A stretch of DNA of 8,210 nt from Actinomycetes bacterium. GTDB taxonomy: Bacteria > Actinomycetota > Aquicultoria > CAJVYJ01 > JAUVQD01. Below the pieces are notes generated by a model. The model was not told the origin of the DNA, searched no databases, and saw only the letters and a program-made list of their open reading frames with translations. Shown piece after piece: positions 6,889 to 8,210 of the stretch (its first letter is position 1; every line of letters begins with the position of its first letter). The stretch spans positions 1 through 8,210 of the forward strand of contig JAUVQD010000049.1 of NCBI GenBank assembly GCA_030598355.1. The letters run 5' to 3'. The position numbers and the translations under genes were made by a program.

Positions 6889-8210
6889 TATTTTTCCTGG
6901 CTTTCCACCAAGTTCTCCAGAAAGCCTGTTGAGAACTTTCCATCAATAAAGTGTCTATCCTCCAAGACCTGGAGATGAAATCCAATGGTTGTTTTTAATC
7001 CTACAATGATAAACTCATCAAGTCCTCGTCGAGCTCTTTTTATGGCCTCATCTCTGTCGCGACCCCAGACTATCAGTTTTGCCAAGAGCGAGTCATAGTC
7101 ATTAGGAACTCTATATCCCGTATATAAATGGCTATCTACCCGTACCCCGGGGCCACCGGGAGGATTATATAGTTTGATTTCTCCGCCGGCAGGTAAAAAA
7201 TTGTTCTCAGGATCCTCGGCGTTGATTCTAAACTCTATCGCGTGTCCCCGAAGGACTATATCTGATTGAACTACGTCCAACGGTAAGCCGGCCGCAATTC
7301 TTATTTGTTCTTTAACCAAATCAATGCCCGTAACCATCTCTGTAACTGGATGTTCCACTTGTATGCGTGTGTTCATTTCCATGAAATAAAACCGGCCGTC
7401 TTCATCCAGCAAAAACTCCATAGTGCCGGCATTTGTGTACCCGACACTCGCGGCTGCCTTAACTGCTTTCATGCCGAGCTCGTCTCGCACATCGCTCTCG
7501 ACCGCTGGAGACGGAGCTTCTTCTAACAATTTTTGGTGACGCCTTTGAATCGAACAATCTCTCTCGCCAAAGTGGATAAGATTGCCCTCAGAGTCACCCA
7601 TGAGCTGGATTTCAACATGACGCGGATTTTTAATAAACTTTTCAATATAGACACTCGGGTCGCCGAAAGCCCCTTTGGCCTCAGCAATGGCGGTTGGCAA
7701 AAACTGCTCTAATTCAGCCGGGTTCTCCGCCACGCGCATGCCCCGGCCGCCGCCGCCGGAAACTGCTTTTACAATAACCGGATACCCGATATCTTTCGCG
7801 ATAGCCTGGGCCTCTTTTACATCTTCAACGGGCCCATCACTTCCGGGCACAACTGGAACCCCGGCTTTGGCCATATGTTCTTTTGCGGCAGATTTATTGC
7901 CCATCATTGAGATAACCTCGGCGCTTGGACCGATAAAAGTCAAATTGCAGGATTGGCATACCTCGGCGAATTTCGCGTTTTCAGCTAGAAATCCGTACCC
8001 GGGATGAATTGCGTCCGCTCCGGATACCTCGGCCGCTGAAATAATGTTGGGAATGCTTAGATAACTTTGCGCTGCCGCTGCCGGCCCAATGCAAACTTTC
8101 TCGTCGGCAAGTCTCGTTGCCAATGCGTCAGTATCGGCCTCGGAATGTGCGGCCACAGATTTTATACCAAGCTCTCGACAAGCGCGGATTATCCTTAGAG
8201 CAATTTCTCC
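6888..8210 (-). CDS. accC: Biotin carboxylase subunit of acetyl-CoA carboxylase (5' end beyond the window)
   Basis: AccC carboxylates the biotin on BCCP using ATP and bicarbonate, the first half-reaction of malonyl-CoA synthesis in the cytoplasm. The frame stays open to the window edge: the 18 codons above the GTG at 8156 read [18 protein letters not shown], the conserved N-terminus of the family. That GTG is therefore internal, and by alignment to remembered E. coli AccC about 10 residues are missing. Counting visible residues from the edge, the ATP-grasp glycine loop GGGGRGM is at about 152-158, [13 protein letters not shown] at about 223-235, and the catalytic stretch [15 protein letters not shown] at about 277-291. 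The protein ends soon after the C-terminal domain, with no fused biotinyl domain, so it is the free-standing subunit; accB would be expected upstream. The stop overlaps the nusB start as TAATG. The family is certain; assignment to acetyl-CoA rather than another acyl-CoA carboxylase rests on context. Confidence 0.96.
   Translation of the reverse strand, partial: GEIALRIIRACRELGIKSVAAHSEADTDALATRLADEKVCIGPAAAAQSYLSIPNIISAAEVSGADAIHPGYGFLAENAKFAEVCQSCNLTFIGPSAEVISMMGNKSAAKEHMAKAGVPVVPGSDGPVEDVKEAQAIAKDIGYPVIVKAVSGGGGRGMRVAENPAELEQFLPTAIAEAKGAFGDPSVYIEKFIKNPRHVEIQLMGDSEGNLIHFGERDCSIQRRHQKLLEEAPSPAVESDVRDELGMKAVKAAASVGYTNAGTMEFLLDEDGRFYFMEMNTRIQVEHPVTEMVTGIDLVKEQIRIAAGLPLDVVQSDIVLRGHAIEFRINAEDPENNFLPAGGEIKLYNPPGGPGVRVDSHLYTGYRVPNDYDSLLAKLIVWGRDRDEAIKRARRGLDEFIIVGLKTTIGFHLQVLEDRHFIDGKFSTGFLENLVESQEK

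Noticed and set aside
7743..7760. GGC/CCG triplet repeat
   Set aside because: It encodes the conserved glycine loop GGGGRG of biotin carboxylase and needs no other explanation.
7675..8007. Plus-strand open frame of 110 codons inside accC
   Set aside because: It lies antisense to the conserved ATP-grasp region and shows no recognisable domain; a shadow of accC codon bias.
6888..8156. accC starting at the GTG at 8156 as a complete 422-residue gene
   Set aside because: The frame continues upstream with the conserved N-terminal stretch [11 protein letters not shown], so the gene is cut by the window edge rather than short.

Overview
The window is a compact run of bacterial housekeeping genes, all on the minus strand, so it reads from the high coordinates to the low ones. 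In transcription order it holds accC (5' end cut by the window edge), nusB, xseB, ispA, dxs, tlyA, a possible 30-codon ORF, nadK, recN, and the first 29 codons of an unidentified membrane-anchored protein that runs off the low-coordinate edge. I saw no RNA gene, mobile element, CRISPR array or clear terminator or promoter. No gene-free stretch exceeds 85 bases.

Organism: base composition is roughly balanced. The order accC-nusB-xseB-ispA-dxs-tlyA-nadK-recN matches the conserved block known from clostridia-like Bacillota (accBC-nusB-xseAB-ispA-dxs-tlyA-nadK-argR-recN-spoIVB). Its tlyA-nadK-recN part is also shared with Actinobacteria. Compared with the clostridial arrangement, asp23, folD, xseA and argR are absent from this stretch. 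A deep-branching Gram-positive-type lineage is plausible, but this is inference from gene order only and I cannot name a genus.

Layout: the genes are nearly all coupled. accC/nusB share TAATG, nusB/xseB share ATGA, xseB/ispA share TTGA, ispA and dxs abut, dxs/tlyA overlap by 35 bases, nadK/recN are 13 bases apart, and recN overlaps the last ORF by 8 bases. The tlyA-nadK gap of 85 bases is the only real intergenic space, and a small ORF with ATGA junctions on both sides could fill it. A single polycistronic transcript is the simplest reading, with its promoter beyond the high-coordinate edge.

Functions: fatty-acid initiation (AccC), rRNA antitermination (NusB), isoprenoid supply (Dxs makes DXP, IspA makes the C15 prenyl diphosphate), NADP supply (NadK), rRNA 2'-O-methylation (TlyA) and DNA repair (XseB, RecN). 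The points most worth a second look are the C-terminus of xseB, which looks frameshifted, and the possible small ORF between tlyA and nadK. I found no convincing evidence of a new biological system; the region is otherwise ordinary core genome.
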